Shown here: positions 25,444 to 38,120 of the stretch, in pieces
How the letters are laid out: the number at the start of each line of letters is the position of its first letter
Numbering within the stretch: position 1 is the first letter of the stretch
From: Osmia lignaria lignaria
Taxonomy: Eukaryota > Arthropoda > Insecta > Hymenoptera > Megachilidae
Assembly: GCF_051020975.1 (NCBI RefSeq)
Contig: NW_027478158.1
Location: forward strand, 8,432,001-8,496,000
Length of the DNA stretch: 64,000 nucleotides
Direction of reading: 5' to 3'
Notes under the pieces: model-generated
The model's database searches: none
Told to the model about the DNA's origin: nothing
The model's input: only the letters and a program-made list of their open reading frames with translations
Program-made: the position numbers and the translations under genes

Positions 25444-27943
25444 TCAGGCGCCTTCCCTTGAGATAAATCTGCAAATATCTCGGAAACGAAGCGAGCTATG
25501 GCAAAATGTTAAGAGACCTTTTTTGTAGAGAATTATGTTTCCTACTTTTTATGTTCTATGATATTTTTTGATCCGACGCGTAGTTCTCGAGATATATCAA
25601 GATATTTAAAAGTTCCGAAGCCGCACCAACATAATAGAGATACAGAAACACCGTGGCCCCTTTCTTTGAGATAACTCTGCACTATTGCGAGCTGCAAATG
25701 CCACTTCCAGCTTAGCTGTGCAGAAGAAGGACAAGAAGAAGAAGAAATATCTCGAAATATGTCCGTCAGGCCCCTTCCCTTGAGATAAATCTGCAAATAT
25801 CTCGGAAACGAAGAGAGCTATGGCAAAATGTTAAGCGACCTTTTTTGTAGAGAATTATGTTTCCTACAATCTATGTTCTATGATATTTTTTGATCAGAAG
25901 CGTAGTTTTCGAGATATATCGAGATATTTAAAAGTTCCGAAGCCGCACCAACATAATAGAGATGCAGAAACACCGTCGCCCCTTTCTTTGAGATAACTCT
26001 GCACTAGTGCGAGCCGCAAATGCCACTTCCAGCTTAGCTGTGCAGAAGAAGAACAACAAGAAGAAGAAATATCTCGAAATATGTCCGTCAGGCCCCTTCC
26101 CTTGAAATATATCTGCAAATATCTCGGAAACGAAGCGAGCTATGGCAAAATGTTAAGAAACCGTTTTTGTAGAGAATTAAGTTTCCTACTTTTTATGTTC
26201 TATGATATTTTTTGATCGGACGCGTAGTTCTCGAGATATATCAAGATATTTAAAAGTTCCGAAGCCGCACCAACATAATAGAGATACAGAAACACCGTGG
26301 CCCCTTTCGTTGAGATAACTCTGCACTAGTGCCAGCCGCAAATGCCACTTCCAGCTTAACTGTGCAGAAGAAGAACAACAAGAAGAAGAAATATCTCGAA
26401 ATATGTCCGACAGGCCCCTTCCCTTGAGATAAATCTGCAAATATCTCGGAAAAGAAGCGAGCTATGGCAAAATGTTAAGAGACCTTTTTTGTAGAGAATT
26501 AAGTTTCCTACTTTTTATGTTCTATGATATTTTTTCATCAGATGCGTAGTTCTCGAGATATATCAAGATATTTAAAAGTTCCGAAGCCGCACCAACATAA
26601 TAGAGATACAGAAACACCGTGGCCCCTTTCTTTGAGATAACTCTGCACTATTGCGAGCTGCAAATGCCACTTCCAGCTTAGCTGTGCAGAAGAAGAACAA
26701 CAAGAAGAAGAAATATCTCGAAATATGTCCGTCAGGCCAGTTCCTTTGAGTTGAATCTGCAAATATCTCGGAAACGAAGCGAGCTATGGCAAAATGTTAA
26801 GAGACGTTTTTTGTAGAGAATTATGTTTCCTACAATTTATGTTCTATGATATTTTTTGATCAGAAGCGTAGTTTTCGAGATATATCGAGATATTTAAAAG
26901 TTCCGAAGCCGCACCAACATAATAGGGATACAGAAACACCGTGGCCCCTTTCTTTGAGATAACTCTGCACTAGTGCGAGCCGCAAATGCCACTTCCAGCT
27001 TAGCTGTGCAGAAGAAGAACAACAAGAAGAAGAAATATCTCGAAATATGTCCGTCAGGCCCCTTCCCTTGAGATAAATCTGCAAATATCTCGGAAACGAA
27101 GCGAGCTATGGCAAAATGTTAAGAGACGTTTTTTGTAGAGAATTATGTTTTCTACAATTTATGTTCTATGATATTTTTTGATCAGAAGCGTAGTTTTCGC
27201 GATATATCGAGATATTTAAAAGTTCCGAAGCCGCACCAACATAATAGAGATACAGAAACACCGTGGCCCCTTTCTTTGAGATAACTCTGCACTAGTGCGA
27301 GCCGCAAATGCCACTTCCAGCTTAGCTGTGCAGAAGAAGAACAACAACAAGAAGAAATATCTCGAAATATGTCCGACAGGCCCCTTCCCTTGAGATAAAT
27401 CTACAAATATCTCGGAAACGAAGCGAGCTATGGCGAAATGTTAAGAGACCTTTTTTGTAGAGAATTAAGTTTCCTACTTTTTATCTTCTATGATATTTTG
27501 TGATCAGATGCGTAGTTCTCGAGATATATCAAGATATTTAAAAGTTCCGAAGCCGCACCAACATAATAGAGACACAGAAACACCGTGGCCCCTCTCTTTG
27601 AGATAACTCTGCACTATTGCGAGCTGCAAATGCCACTTCCAGCTTAGCTGTGCAGAAGAAGAACAACAAGAAGAAGAAACATCTCGAAATATGTCCGTCA
27701 GGCCCCTTCCCTTGAGATAAATCTGCAAATATCTCGGAAACGAAGCGAGCTATGGCAAAATGTTTAGAGACCTTTCTTGTAGAGAATTAAGTTTCCTACT
27801 TTTTATGTAGTATGATATTTTTTGATCAGATGCGTAGTTCTCGAGATATATCAAGATATTTAAAAGTTCCGAAGCCGCACCAACATAATAGAGATACAGA
27901 AACACCGTGGCCCCTTTCTTTGAGATAACTCTGCACTATTGCG
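25444..27943. repeat. Segment repeated 5154 bp away, second copy
   Basis: This is the copy of 20290-22789. Differences seen include TCAGGCGCC against TCAGGCCCC near the left edge, CCGTCGCCC near 25975, ATCTACAAAT near 27401 and GAGACACAG near 27570. Confidence 0.9.
25569..26534. repeat. Three-monomer cassette, copy 3
   Basis: This is the cassette copy inside the second 5154-bp segment. It shares GAGATGCAG with copy 2 and adds CCGTCGCCC. Confidence 0.9.
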
Positions 27944-28144
27944 AGCTGCAAATGCCACTTCCAGCTTAGCTGTGCAGAGGAAGAACAACAAGAAGAAGAA
28001 ATATCTCGAAATATGTCCGTCAGGCCAGTTCCTTTGAGCTGAATCTGCAAATATCTCGGAAACGAAGCGAGCTATGGCAAAATGTTAAGAGACGTTTTTT
28101 GTAGAGAATTAAGTTTCCTACTTTTTATGTTCGATGATATTTTT
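27501..28144. repeat. Dimer repeat (644 bp), copy 1
   Basis: Two monomers: one with GAAACATCTCG, the next with ATGTAGTATG upstream and AGGCCAGTTCCTTTGAGCTG. The pair is repeated immediately at 28145-28785. It overlaps the right end of the 5154-bp repeat. Confidence 0.88.
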
Positions 28145-28785
28145 TGATCAGATGCGTAGTTCTCGAGATATATCAAGATATTTAAAAGTTCCGAAGCCGC
28201 ACCAACATAATAGAGATACAGAAACACCGTGGCCCCTCTCTTTGAGATAACTCTGCACTATTGCGAGCTGCAAATGCCACTTCCAGCTTAGCTGTGCAGA
28301 AGAAGAACAACAAGAAGAAGAAACATCTCGAAATATGTCCGTCAGGCCCCTTCCCTTGAGATAAATCTGCAAATATCTCGGAAACGAAGCGAGCTATGGC
28401 AAAATGTTTAGAGACCTTTCTTGTAGAGAATTAAGTTTCCTACTTTTTATGTAGTATGATATTTTTTGATCAGATGCGTAGTTCTCGAGATATATCAAGA
28501 TATTTAAAAGTTCCGAAGCCGCACCAACATAATAGAGATACAGAAACACCGTGGCCCCTTTCTTTGAGATAACTCTGCACTATTGCGAGCTGCAAATGCC
28601 ACTTCCAGCTTAGCTGTGCAGAAGAACAACAAGAAGAAGAAATATCTCGAAATATGTCCGTCAGGCCAGTTCCTTTGAGCTGAATCTGCAAATATCTCGG
28701 AAACGAAGCGAGCTATGGCAAAATGTTAAGAGACGTTTTTGGTAGAGAATTATGTTTCCTACAATTTATGTTCTATGATATTTTT
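28145..28785. repeat. Dimer repeat, copy 2 (three bases shorter)
   Basis: This is the immediate copy of the dimer at 27501. The second monomer is short by one GAA in the purine tract. Confidence 0.88.
28467..28785. repeat. 319-bp monomer variant (trinucleotide deletion)
   Basis: This is the only 319-bp unit in the window. One trinucleotide of the GAA/CAA tract is missing near 28620 (GCAGAAGAACAAC instead of GCAGAAGAAGAACAAC). Slippage at a short microsatellite-like tract explains it. Confidence 0.92.
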
Positions 28786-30073
28786 TGATCAGAAGCGTAG
28801 TTTTCGAGATATATCGAGATATTTAAAAGTTCCGAAGACGCACCAACATAATAGAGATACAGAAACACCGTGGCCCCTTTCTTTGAGATAACTGTGCACT
28901 AGTGCGAGCCGCAAATGCCACTTCCAGCTTAGCTGTGCAGAAGAAGAACAACAAGAAGAAGAAATATCTCGTAATATGCCCGTCAGGCCCCTTCCCTTGA
29001 AATATATCTGCAAATATCTCGGAAACGAAGCGAGCTATGGCAAAATGTTAAGAGACCGTTTTTGTAGAGAATTAAGTTTGCTACTTTTTATGTTCTATGA
29101 TATTTTTTGATCAGACGCGTAGTTCTCGAGATATATCAAGATATTTAAAAGTTCCGAAGCCGCACCAACATAATAGAGATACAGAAACACCGTGGCCCCT
29201 TTCTTTGGGATAACTCTGCACTAGTGCGAGCCGCAAATGCCCCTTCCAGCTTAGCTGTGCAGAAGAAGAACAACAAGAAGAAGAAATATCTCGAAATATG
29301 CCCGACAGGCCCCTTCCCTTGAGATAAATCTGCAAATATCTCGGAAACGAAGCGAGCTATGGCGAAATGTTAAGAGACCTTTTTTGTAGAGAATTAAGTT
29401 TCCTACTTTTTATCTTCTATGATATTTTTTGATCAGATGCGTAGTTCTCGAAATGTATCAAGATATTTAAAAGTTCCGAAGCCGCACCAACATAATAGAG
29501 ATACAGAAACACGGTGGCCCCTCTCTTTGAGATAACTCTGCACTATTGCGAGCTGCAAATGCCACTTCCAGCTTAGCTGTGCAGAAGAAGAACAACAAGA
29601 AGAAGAAATATCTCGAAATATGTCCGTCACGCCCCTTCCCTTGAGATATATCTGCAAATATCTCGGAAACGAAGAGAGCTATGGCAAAATGTTAAGAGAC
29701 CTTTTTTGTAGAGAATTAAGTTTCCTACAATTTATGTTCTATGATATTTTTTGATCAGAAGCGTAGTTTTCGAGATATATCGAGATATTTAAAAGTTCCG
29801 AAGCCGCACCAACATAATAGGGATACAGAAACACCGTGGCCCCTTTCTTTGAGATAACTCTGCACTAGTGCGAGCCGCAAATGCCACTTCCAGCTTAGCT
29901 GTGCAGAAGAAGAACAACAAGAAGAAGAAATATCTCGAAATATGTCCGTCAGGCCCCTTCCCTTGAGATATATCTGCAAATATCTCGGAAACGAAGCAAG
30001 CTATGGCAAAATGTTAAGAGACCTTTTTTGTAGAGAATTATGTTTCCTACAATTTATGTTCTATGATATTTAT
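28786..30073. repeat. Four assorted monomers
   Basis: Units with private changes: GAAGACGCACC and CTCGTAATATGCCC (28786), ATGCCCCTTCC (29108), CTCGAAATGTATC, CACGGTGG and GTCACGCCCC (29430), then a common CTAGTGCGAGCCG-class unit (29752). I see nothing in them beyond satellite. Confidence 0.85.
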
Positions 30074-30717
30074 TGATCAGAAGCGTAGTTTTCGAGATAT
30101 ATCGAGATATTTAAAAGTTCCGAAGCCGCACCAACATAATAGGGATACAGAAACACCGTGGCCCCTTTCTTTGAGATAACTCTGCACTATGGCGAGCTGC
30201 AAATGCCACTTCCAGCTTAGCTGTGCAGAAGAAGAACAACAAGAAGAAGAAATATCTCGAAATATGTCCATCAGGACCCTTCCCTTGAGATAAATCTGCA
30301 AATATCTCGGAAACGAAGCGAGCTATGGCAAAATGTTAAGAGACCTTTTTTGTAGAGAATTATGTTTCCTACAATTTATGTTCTATGATATTTTTTGATC
30401 AGAAGCGTAGTTTTCGAGATATATCGAGATATTTAAAAGTTCCGAAGCCGCACCAACATAATAGGGATACAGAAACAGGGTGGCCCCTTTCTTTGGGATA
30501 ACTCTGCACTATTGCGAGCTGGAAATGCCACTTCCAGCTTAGCTGTGCAGAAGAAGAACAACAAGAAGAAGAAGTATCTCGAAATATGTCCATCAGGACC
30601 CTTCCCTTGAGATAAATCTGCAAATATCTCGGAAACGAAGCGAGCTATGGCAAAATGTTAAGAGACCTTTTTTGTAGAGAATTATGTTTCCTACAATTTA
30701 TGTTCTATGATATTTTT
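30074..30717. repeat. Dimer repeat (644 bp) of CCATCAGGACCC monomers, copy 1
   Basis: The first unit is of the CACTATGGCGAG class. The second has CAGGGTGG, GGGATAAC, GAGCTGGAAATG and GAAGTATCTCG. The pair is duplicated immediately to the right. The second unit is related to the one at 44240. Confidence 0.9.
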
Positions 30718-31361
30718 TTATCAGAAGCGTAGTTTTCGAGATATATCGAGATATTTAAAAGTTCCGAAGCCGCACCAACATAATAGGGATACAGAAACAC
30801 CGTGGCCCCTTTCTTTGAGATAACTCTGCACTATGGCGAGCTGCAAATGCCACTTCCAGCTTAGCTGTGCAGAAGAAGAACAACAAGAAGAAGAAATATC
30901 TCGAAATATGTCCATCAGGACCCTTCCCTTGAGATAAATCTGCAAATATCTCGGAAACGAAGCGAGCTATGGCAAAATGTTAAGAGACCTTTTTTGTAGA
31001 GAATTATGTTTCCTACAATTTATGTTCTATGATATTTTTTGATCAGAAGCGTAGTTTTCGAGATATATCGAGATATTTAAAAGTTCCGAAGCCGCACCAA
31101 CATAATAGGGATACAGAAACAGGGTGGCCCCTTTCTTTGGGATAACTCTGCACTATTGCGAGCTGGAAATGCCACTTCCAGCTTAGCTGTGCAGAAGAAG
31201 AACAACAAGAAGAAGAAGTATCTCGAAATATGTCCATCAGGACCCTTCCCTTGAGATAAATCTGCAAATATCTCGGAAACGAAGCGAGCTATGGCAAAAT
31301 GTTAAGAGACCTTTTTTGTAGAGAATTATGTTTCCTACAATTTATGTTCTATGATATTTTT
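30718..31361. repeat. Dimer repeat of CCATCAGGACCC monomers, copy 2
   Basis: This is the immediate copy of 30074-30717. Its first unit starts TTATCAG instead of TGATCAG, breaking the usual hexamer. Confidence 0.9.
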
Positions 31362-33293
31362 TGATCAGAAGCGTAGTTTTCGAGATATATCGAGATATTT
31401 AAAAGTTCCGAAGCCGCACCAACATAATAGAGATACAGAAACAGCGTGGCCCCTTTCTTTGGGATAACTCTGCACTATTGCGAGCTGGAAATGCCACTTC
31501 CAGTTTAGCTGTGCAGAAGAAGAACAACAAGAAGAAGAAATATCTCGAAATATGTCCGTCAGGACCCCTCCCTTGAGATAAATCTGCAAATATCTCGGAA
31601 ACGAAGCGAGCTATTGCAAAACGTTAAGAGACCTTTTTTGTAGAGAATTAGGTTTCCTACTTTTTATGTTCTATGATATTTTTTGATCAGAAGCGTAGTT
31701 TTCGAGATATATCGAGATATTTAAAAGTTCCGAAGCCGCACCAACATAATAGAGATACAGAAACACCGTGGCCCCTTTCTTTGAGATAACTCTGCACTAG
31801 TGCGAGCCGCAAATGCCACTTCCAGCTTAGCTGTGCAGAAGAAGAACAACAAGAAGAAGAAATATCTCGAAATATGTCCGTCAGGCCCCTTCCCTTGAAA
31901 TATATCTGCAAATATCTCGGAAACGAAGCGAGCTATGGCAAAATGTTAAGAAACCGTTTTTGTAGAGAATTAAGTTTCCTACTTTTTATGTTCTATGATA
32001 TTTTTTCATCAGATGCGTAGTTCTCGAGATATATCAAGATATTTAAAAGTTCCGAAGCCGCACCAACATAATAGAGATACAGAAACACCGTGGCCCCTTT
32101 CTTTGAGATAACTCTGCACTATTGCGAGCTGCAAATGCCACTTCCAGCTTAGCTGTGCAGAAGAAGAACAACAAGAAGAAGAAATATCTCGAAATATGTC
32201 CGTCAGGCCAGTTCCTTTGAGTTGAATCTGCAAATATCTCGGAAACGAAGCGAGCTATGGCAAAATGTTAAGAGACGTTTTTTGTAGAGAATTATGTTTC
32301 CTACAATTTATGTTCTATGATATTTTTTGATCAGAAGCGTAGTTTTCGAGATATATCGAGATATTTAAAAGTTCCGAAGCCGCACCAACATAATAGGGAT
32401 ACAGAAACACCGTGGCCCCTTTCTTTGAGATAACTCTGCACTAGTGCCAGCCGCAAATGCCACTTCCAGCTTAGCTGTGCAGAAGAAGAACAACAAGAAG
32501 AAGAAATATCTCGAAATATGTCCGTCAGGCCCCTTCCCTTGAGATAAATCTGCAAATATCTCGGAAACGAAGCGAGCTATGGCAAAATGTTAAGAGACGT
32601 TTTTTGTAGAGAATTATGTTTTCTACAATTTATGTTCTATGATATTTTTTGATCAGAAGCGTAGTTTTCGCGATATATCGAGATATTTAAGAGTTCCGAA
32701 GCCGCACCAACATAATAGAGATACAGAAACACCGTGGCCCCTTTCTTTGAGATAACTCTGCACTAGTGCGAGCCGCAAATGCCACTTCCAGCTTAGCTGT
32801 GCAGAAGAAGAACAACAACAAGAAGAAATATCTCGAAATATGTCCGACAGGCCCCTTCCCTTGAGATAAATCTGCAAATATCTCGGAAACGAAGCGAGCT
32901 ATGGCGAAATGTTAAGAGACCTTTTTTGTAGAGAATTAAGTTTCCTACTTTTTATCTTCTATGATATTTTGTGATCAGATGCGTATTTCTCGAGATATAT
33001 CAAGATATTTAAAAGTTCCGAAGCCGCACCAACATAATAGAGATACAGAAACACCGTGGCCCCTTTCTTTGAGATAACTCTGCACTAGTGCGAGCCGCAA
33101 ATGCCACTTCCAGCTTAGCTGTGCAGAAGAAGAACAACAAGAAGAAGAAATATCTCGAAATATGTCCGTCAGGCCCCTTCCCTTGAGATAAATCTGCAAA
33201 TATCTCGGAAACGAAGCGAGCTATGGCAAAATGTTAAGAGACCTTTTTTGTAGATAATTAAGTTTCCTACTTTTTATGTTCTATGATATTTTT
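31362..33293. repeat. Monomer run related to 38.0-39.4 and 41.0-42.3 kb
   Basis: The units from 32006 on (TTTTTCATCAG, GTTCCTTTGAGTTG, TTCGCGATAT with TTTAAGAGTTCC, TTTTGTGATCAG) recur at offset 6115 and again 2899 bp later. The unit at 31684 is the middle unit of the cassette without its partners, and the unit at 31362 is the GTCAGGACCCCTCCC type. Confidence 0.87.
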
Positions 33294-33616
33294 TGATCAG
33301 ATGCGTAGTTCTCGAGATATATCAAGATATTTAAAAGTTCCGAAGCCGCACCAACATAATAGAGATACAGAAACACCGTGGCCCCTTTCTTAGGGGATAA
33401 CTATGCACTATGGCGAGCTGCAAATGCCACTTCCAGCTTAGCTGTGCAGAAGAAGAACAACAAGAAGAAGAAATATCTCGAAATATGTCCGTCAGGCCCC
33501 TTCCCTTGAGATAAATCTGCAAATATCTCGGAAACGAACAGAGCTATGGCAAAATGTTAAGCGACCTTTTTTGTAGAGAATTAAGTTTCCTACTTTTTAT
33601 GTTCTATGATATTTTT
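33294..33616. repeat. 323-bp TTAGGGGATAAC monomer variant, copy 6
   Basis: TAGGGG is at 33391. It is followed by the marker GAACAGAGC, which recurs at 39.65 and 42.55 kb and ties the three copies together. Confidence 0.93.
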
Positions 33617-33938
33617 TGATCAGATGCGTATTTCTCGAGATATATCAAGATATTTAAAAGTTCCGAAGCCGCACCAACATAATAGAGATACAGAAACACC
33701 GTGGCCCCTTTCTTTGAGATAACTCTGCACTATTGCGAGCTGGAAATGCCACTTCCAGTTTAGCTGTGCACAAGAAGAACAACAAGAAGAAGAAATATCT
33801 CGAAATATGTCCATCAGGACCCTTCCCTTGAGATAAATCTGCAAATATCTCGGAAACGAAGCGAGCTATGGCAAAATGTTAAGAGACCTTTTTTGTAGAG
33901 AATTATGTTTCCTACAATTTATGTTCTATGATATTTTT
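33617..33938. repeat. TATTTCTCG/GCACAAGAAG monomer before the trimer duplication
   Basis: A GAGCTGGAAATG-class unit like those at 12686, 17839 and 23636. Its 3' part after about 33830 belongs to the duplicated 964-bp segment. Confidence 0.88.
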
Positions 33939-34259
33939 TGATCCGACGCGTAGTTCTCGAGATATATCAAGATATTTAAAAGTTCCGAAGCCGCACCAAC
34001 ATAATAGAGATACAGAAACACGTGGCCCCTTTCTTTGAGATAACTCTGCACTGTTGCGAGCTGCAAATGCCACTTCCAGCTTAGCTGTGCAGAAGAAGGA
34101 CAAGAAGAAGAAGAAATATCTCGAAATATGTCCGTCAGGTCCCTTCCCTTGAGATAAATCTGCAAATATCTCGGAAACGAAGAGAGCTATGGCAAAATGT
34201 TAAGCGACCTTTTTTGTAGAGAATTATGTTTCCTACAATCTATGTTCTATGATATTTTT
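33939..34259. repeat. 321-bp monomer, first unit of cassette copy 4
   Basis: One C is missing in GAAACACGTGGCC (usual GAAACACCGTGGCC), which also creates the palindrome CACGTG. The core reads CTGTTGCGAGCTG. Confidence 0.92.
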
Positions 34260-34580
34260 TGATCAGAAGCGTAGTTTTCGAGATATATCGAGATATTTAA
34301 AAGTTCCGAAGCCGCACCAACATAATAGAGATACAGAAACACCGTGGCCCCTTTCTTTGAGATAACTCTGCACTAGTGCGAGCCGCAAATGCCACTTCCA
34401 GCTTAGCTGTGCAGAAGAAGAACAACAAGAAGAAGAAATATCTCGAAATATGTCCGTCAGGCCCCTTCCCTTGAAATATATCTGCAAATATCTCGGAAAC
34501 GAAGCGAGCTATGGCAAAATGTTAACAAACCTTTTTGTAGAGAATTAAGTTTCCTACTTTTTATGTTCTATGATATTTTT
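34260..34580. repeat. 321-bp monomer, second unit of cassette copy 4
   Basis: The tail reads GTTAACAAACCTTTTTGTAG, one base shorter than the cognate GTTAAGAAACCGTTTTTGTAG. The change also creates GTTAAC. Confidence 0.9.
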
Positions 34581-34902
34581 TGATCGGACGCGTAGTTCTC
34601 GAGATATATCAAGATATTTAAAAGTTCCGAAGCCGCACCAACATAATAGAGATACAGAAACACCGTGGCCCCTTTCGTTGAGATAACTCTGCACTAGTGC
34701 CAGCCGCAAATGCCACTTCCAGCTTAACTGTGCAGAAGAAGAACAACAAGAAGAAGAAATATCTCGAAATATGTCCGTCAGGCCCCTTCCCTTGAGATAA
34801 ATCTGCAAATATCTCGGAAACGAAGCGAGCTATGGCAAAATGTTAAGAGACCTTTTTTGTAGAGAATTATGTTTCCTACAATTTATGTTCTATGATATTT
34901 TT

Positions 34903-35223
34903 TGATCCGACGCGTAGTTCTCGAGATATATCAAGATATTTAAAAGTTCCGAAGCCGCACCAACATAATAGAGATACAGAAACACGTGGCCCCTTTCTTT
35001 GAGATAACTCTGCACTGTTGCGAGCTGCAAATGCCACTTCCAGCTTAGCTGTGCAGAAGAAGGACAAGAAGAAGAAGAAATATCTCGAAATATGTCCGTC
35101 AGGTCCCTTCCCTTGAGATAAATCTGCAAATATCTCGGAAACGAAGAGAGCTATGGCAAAATGTTAAGCGACCTTTTTTGTAGAGAATTATGTTTCCTAC
35201 AATCTATGTTCTATGATATTTTT
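34903..35223. repeat. 321-bp monomer, first unit of cassette copy 5
   Basis: This is a duplicate of 33939-34259, with the same missing C and CACGTG. Confidence 0.92.
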
Positions 35224-35544
35224 TGATCAGAAGCGTAGTTTTCGAGATATATCGAGATATTTAAAAGTTCCGAAGCCGCACCAACATAATAGAGATACAG
35301 AAACACCGTGGCCCCTTTCTTTGAGATAACTCTGCACTAGTGCGAGCCGCAAATGCCACTTCCAGCTTAGCTGTGCAGAAGAAGAACAACAAGAAGAAGA
35401 AATATCTCGAAATATGTCCGTCAGGCCCCTTCCCTTGAAATATATCTGCAAATATCTCGGAAACGAAGCGAGCTATGGCAAAATGTTAACAAACCTTTTT
35501 GTAGAGAATTAAGTTTCCTACTTTTTATGTTCTATGATATTTTT
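35224..35544. repeat. 321-bp monomer, second unit of cassette copy 5
   Basis: This is a duplicate of 34260-34580, with the same shortened T run. Confidence 0.9.
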
Positions 35545-35866
35545 TGATCGGACGCGTAGTTCTCGAGATATATCAAGATATTTAAAAGTTCCGAAGCCGC
35601 ACCAACATAATAGAGATACAGAAACACCGTGGCCCCTTTCGTTGAGATAACTCTGCACTAGTGCCAGCCGCAAATGCCACTTCCAGCTTAACTGTGCAGA
35701 AGAAGAACAACAAGAAGAAGAAATATCTCGAAATATGTCCGTCAGGCCCCTTCCCTTGAGATAAATCTGCAAATATCTCGGAAAAGAAGCGAGCTATGGC
35801 AAAATGTTAAGAGACCTTTTTTGTAGAGAATTAAGTTTCCTACTTTTTATGTTCTATGATATTTTT

Positions 35867-36510
35867 TCATCAGATGCGTAGTTCTCGAGATATATCAAGA
35901 TATTTAAAAGTTCCGAAGCCGCACCAACATAATAGAGATACAGAAACACCGTGGCCCCTTTCTTTGAGATAACTCTGCACTATTGCGAGCTGGAAATGCC
36001 ACTTCCAGTTTAGCTGTGCACAAGAAGAACAACAAGAAGAAGAAATATCTCGAAATATGTCCGTCAGGCCCCTTCCCTTGAGATAAATCGGCAAGTATCT
36101 CGGAAACGAAGCGAGCTATGGCAAAATGTTGAGAGACCTTTTCTGTAGAGAATTAAGTTTTCTACTTTTTATGTTCCATGATATTTTTTGATCAGATGCG
36201 TAGTTCTCGAGATATATCAAGATATTTAAAAGTTCCGAAGCCGCACCAACATAATAGAGATACAGAAACACCGTGGCCCTTTTCTTTGAGATAACTCTGC
36301 ACTATTGCGAGCTGCAAATGCCACTTCCAGCTTAGCTGTGCAGAAGAAGAACAACAAGAAGAAGAAATATCTCGAAATATGTCCGTCAGGCCCCTTCCCT
36401 TGAAATAAATCTGCAAATATCTCGGAAACGAAGCGAGCTATGGCAAAATGTTAAGAGACCTTTTCTGTAGAGAATTAAGTTTTCTACTTTTTATGTTCCA
36501 TGATATTTTT
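35867..36510. repeat. Two monomers, first one recombinant
   Basis: The unit at 35867 has a TCATCAG start, a GAGCTGGAAATG core with GCACAAGAAG, and an ATCGGCAAGTATC end. These three modules otherwise occur in different units. The unit at 36189 matches 19449 at offset 16740, with a private TTGAAATAAATC. Confidence 0.87.
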
Positions 36511-36832
36511 TGATCAGATGCGTAGTTCCCGAGATATATCAAGATATTTAAAAGCCCTGAAGCTGCACCAACTTAATAGAGATACAGAAACACCGTGGCC
36601 CCTTTCTTTGAGATAACTCTGCACTAGTGCGAGCCGCAAATGCCACTTCCAGCTTAGCTGTGCAGAAGAAGAACAACAAGAAGAAGAAATATCTGGAAAT
36701 ATGTCCGTTAGGCCCCTTCCCTTGAGATAAATCTGCAAATATCTCGGAAACGAAGCGAGCTATGGCAAAATGTTAAGATACCTTTTTTGTAGAGAATTAT
36801 GTTTCCTACTTTTTATGTTCTATGATATTTTT
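36511..36832. repeat. Marker monomer TTCCCGAGATAT, copy 2
   Basis: It has the same rare linked variants as 19771-20092, with one further change (AAAGCCCTGAAG instead of AAAGTCCTGAAG). Confidence 0.92.
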
Positions 36833-37154
36833 TGATCAGACGCGTAGTTCTCGAGATATATCAAGATATTTAAAAGTTCCGAAGCCGCACCAACATAATA
36901 GGGATACAGAAACACCGTGGCCCCTTTCTTTGAGATAACTCTGCACTAGTGCGAGCCGCAAATGCCACTTCCAGCTTAGCTGTGCAGAAGAAGAACAACA
37001 AGAAGAAGAAATATCTCGAAATATGTCCGTCAGGCCCCTTCCCTTGAGATAAATCTGCAAATATCTCGGAAACGAAGCGAGCTATGGCAAAATGTTAAGA
37101 GACCTTTTTTGTAGAGAATTATGTTTCCTACTTTTTATGTTCTATGATATTTTT

Positions 37155-38120
37155 TGATCCGACGCGTAGTTCTCGAGATATATCAAGATATTTAAAAGTT
37201 CCGAAGCCGCACCAACATAATAGAGATACAGAAACACCGTGGCCCCTTTCTTTGAGATAACTCTGCACTATTGCGAGCTGCAAATGCCACTTCCAGCTTA
37301 GCTGTGCAGAAGAAGGACAAGAAGAAGAAGAAATATCTCGAAATATGTCCGTCAGGTCCCTTCCCTTGAGATAAATCTGCAAATATCTCGGAAACGAAGA
37401 GAGCTATGGCAAAATGTTAAGCGACCTTTTTTGTAGAGAATTATGTTTCCTACAATCTATGTTCTATGATATTTTTTGATCAGAAGCGTAGTTTTCGAGA
37501 TATATCGAGATATTTAAAAGTTCCGAAGCCGCACCAACATAATAGAGATACAGAAACACCGTGGCCCCTTTCTTTGAGATAACTCTGCACTAGTGCGAGC
37601 CGCAAATGCCACTTCCAGCTTAGCTGTGCAGAAGAAGAACAACAAGAAGAAGAAATATCTCGAAATATGTCCGTCAGGCCCCTTCCCTTGAAATATATCT
37701 GCAAATATCTCGGAAACGAAGCGAGCTATGGCAAAATGTTAAGAAACCGTTTTTGTAGAGAATTAAGTTTCCTACTTTTTATGTTCTATGATATTTTTTG
37801 ATCGGACGCGTAGTTCTCGAGATATATCAAGATATTTAAAAGTTCCGAAGCCGCACCAACATAATAGAGATACAGAAACACCGTGGCCCCTTTCGTTGAG
37901 ATAACTCTGCACTAGTGCCAGCCGCAAATGCCACTTCCAGCTTAACTGTGCAGAAGAAGAACAACAAGAAGAAGAAATATCTCGAAATATGTCCGTCAGG
38001 CCCCTTCCCTTGAGATAAATCTGCAAATATCTCGGAAAAGAAGCGAGCTATGGCAAAATGTTAAGAGACCTTTTTTGTAGAGAATTAAGTTTCCTACTTT
38101 TTATGTTCTATGATATTTTT
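37155..38120. repeat. Three-monomer cassette, copy 6
   Basis: TGATCCGACG, CAATCTATG and TGATCGGACG order, in the first 9-monomer HOR copy. It reads GTCAGGTCCC in the first unit. Confidence 0.92.

Larger units (their letters stand above)
33939..34902. repeat. Three-monomer cassette, copy 4 (tandem trimer, first)
   Basis: Three units, 964 bp in total because two of them lost one base each. It is followed immediately by copy 5. The duplicated stretch runs from about 33830 to 34793 and about 34794 to 35757, so the junctions sit in the 3' half of a unit. Confidence 0.93.
34903..35866. repeat. Three-monomer cassette, copy 5 (tandem trimer, second)
   Basis: This is a tandem duplicate of copy 4 at offset 964, with both one-base deletions preserved. 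The third unit ends GGAAAAGAAGC, where copy 4 has GGAAACGAAGC, marking the end of the duplicated segment. Confidence 0.93.
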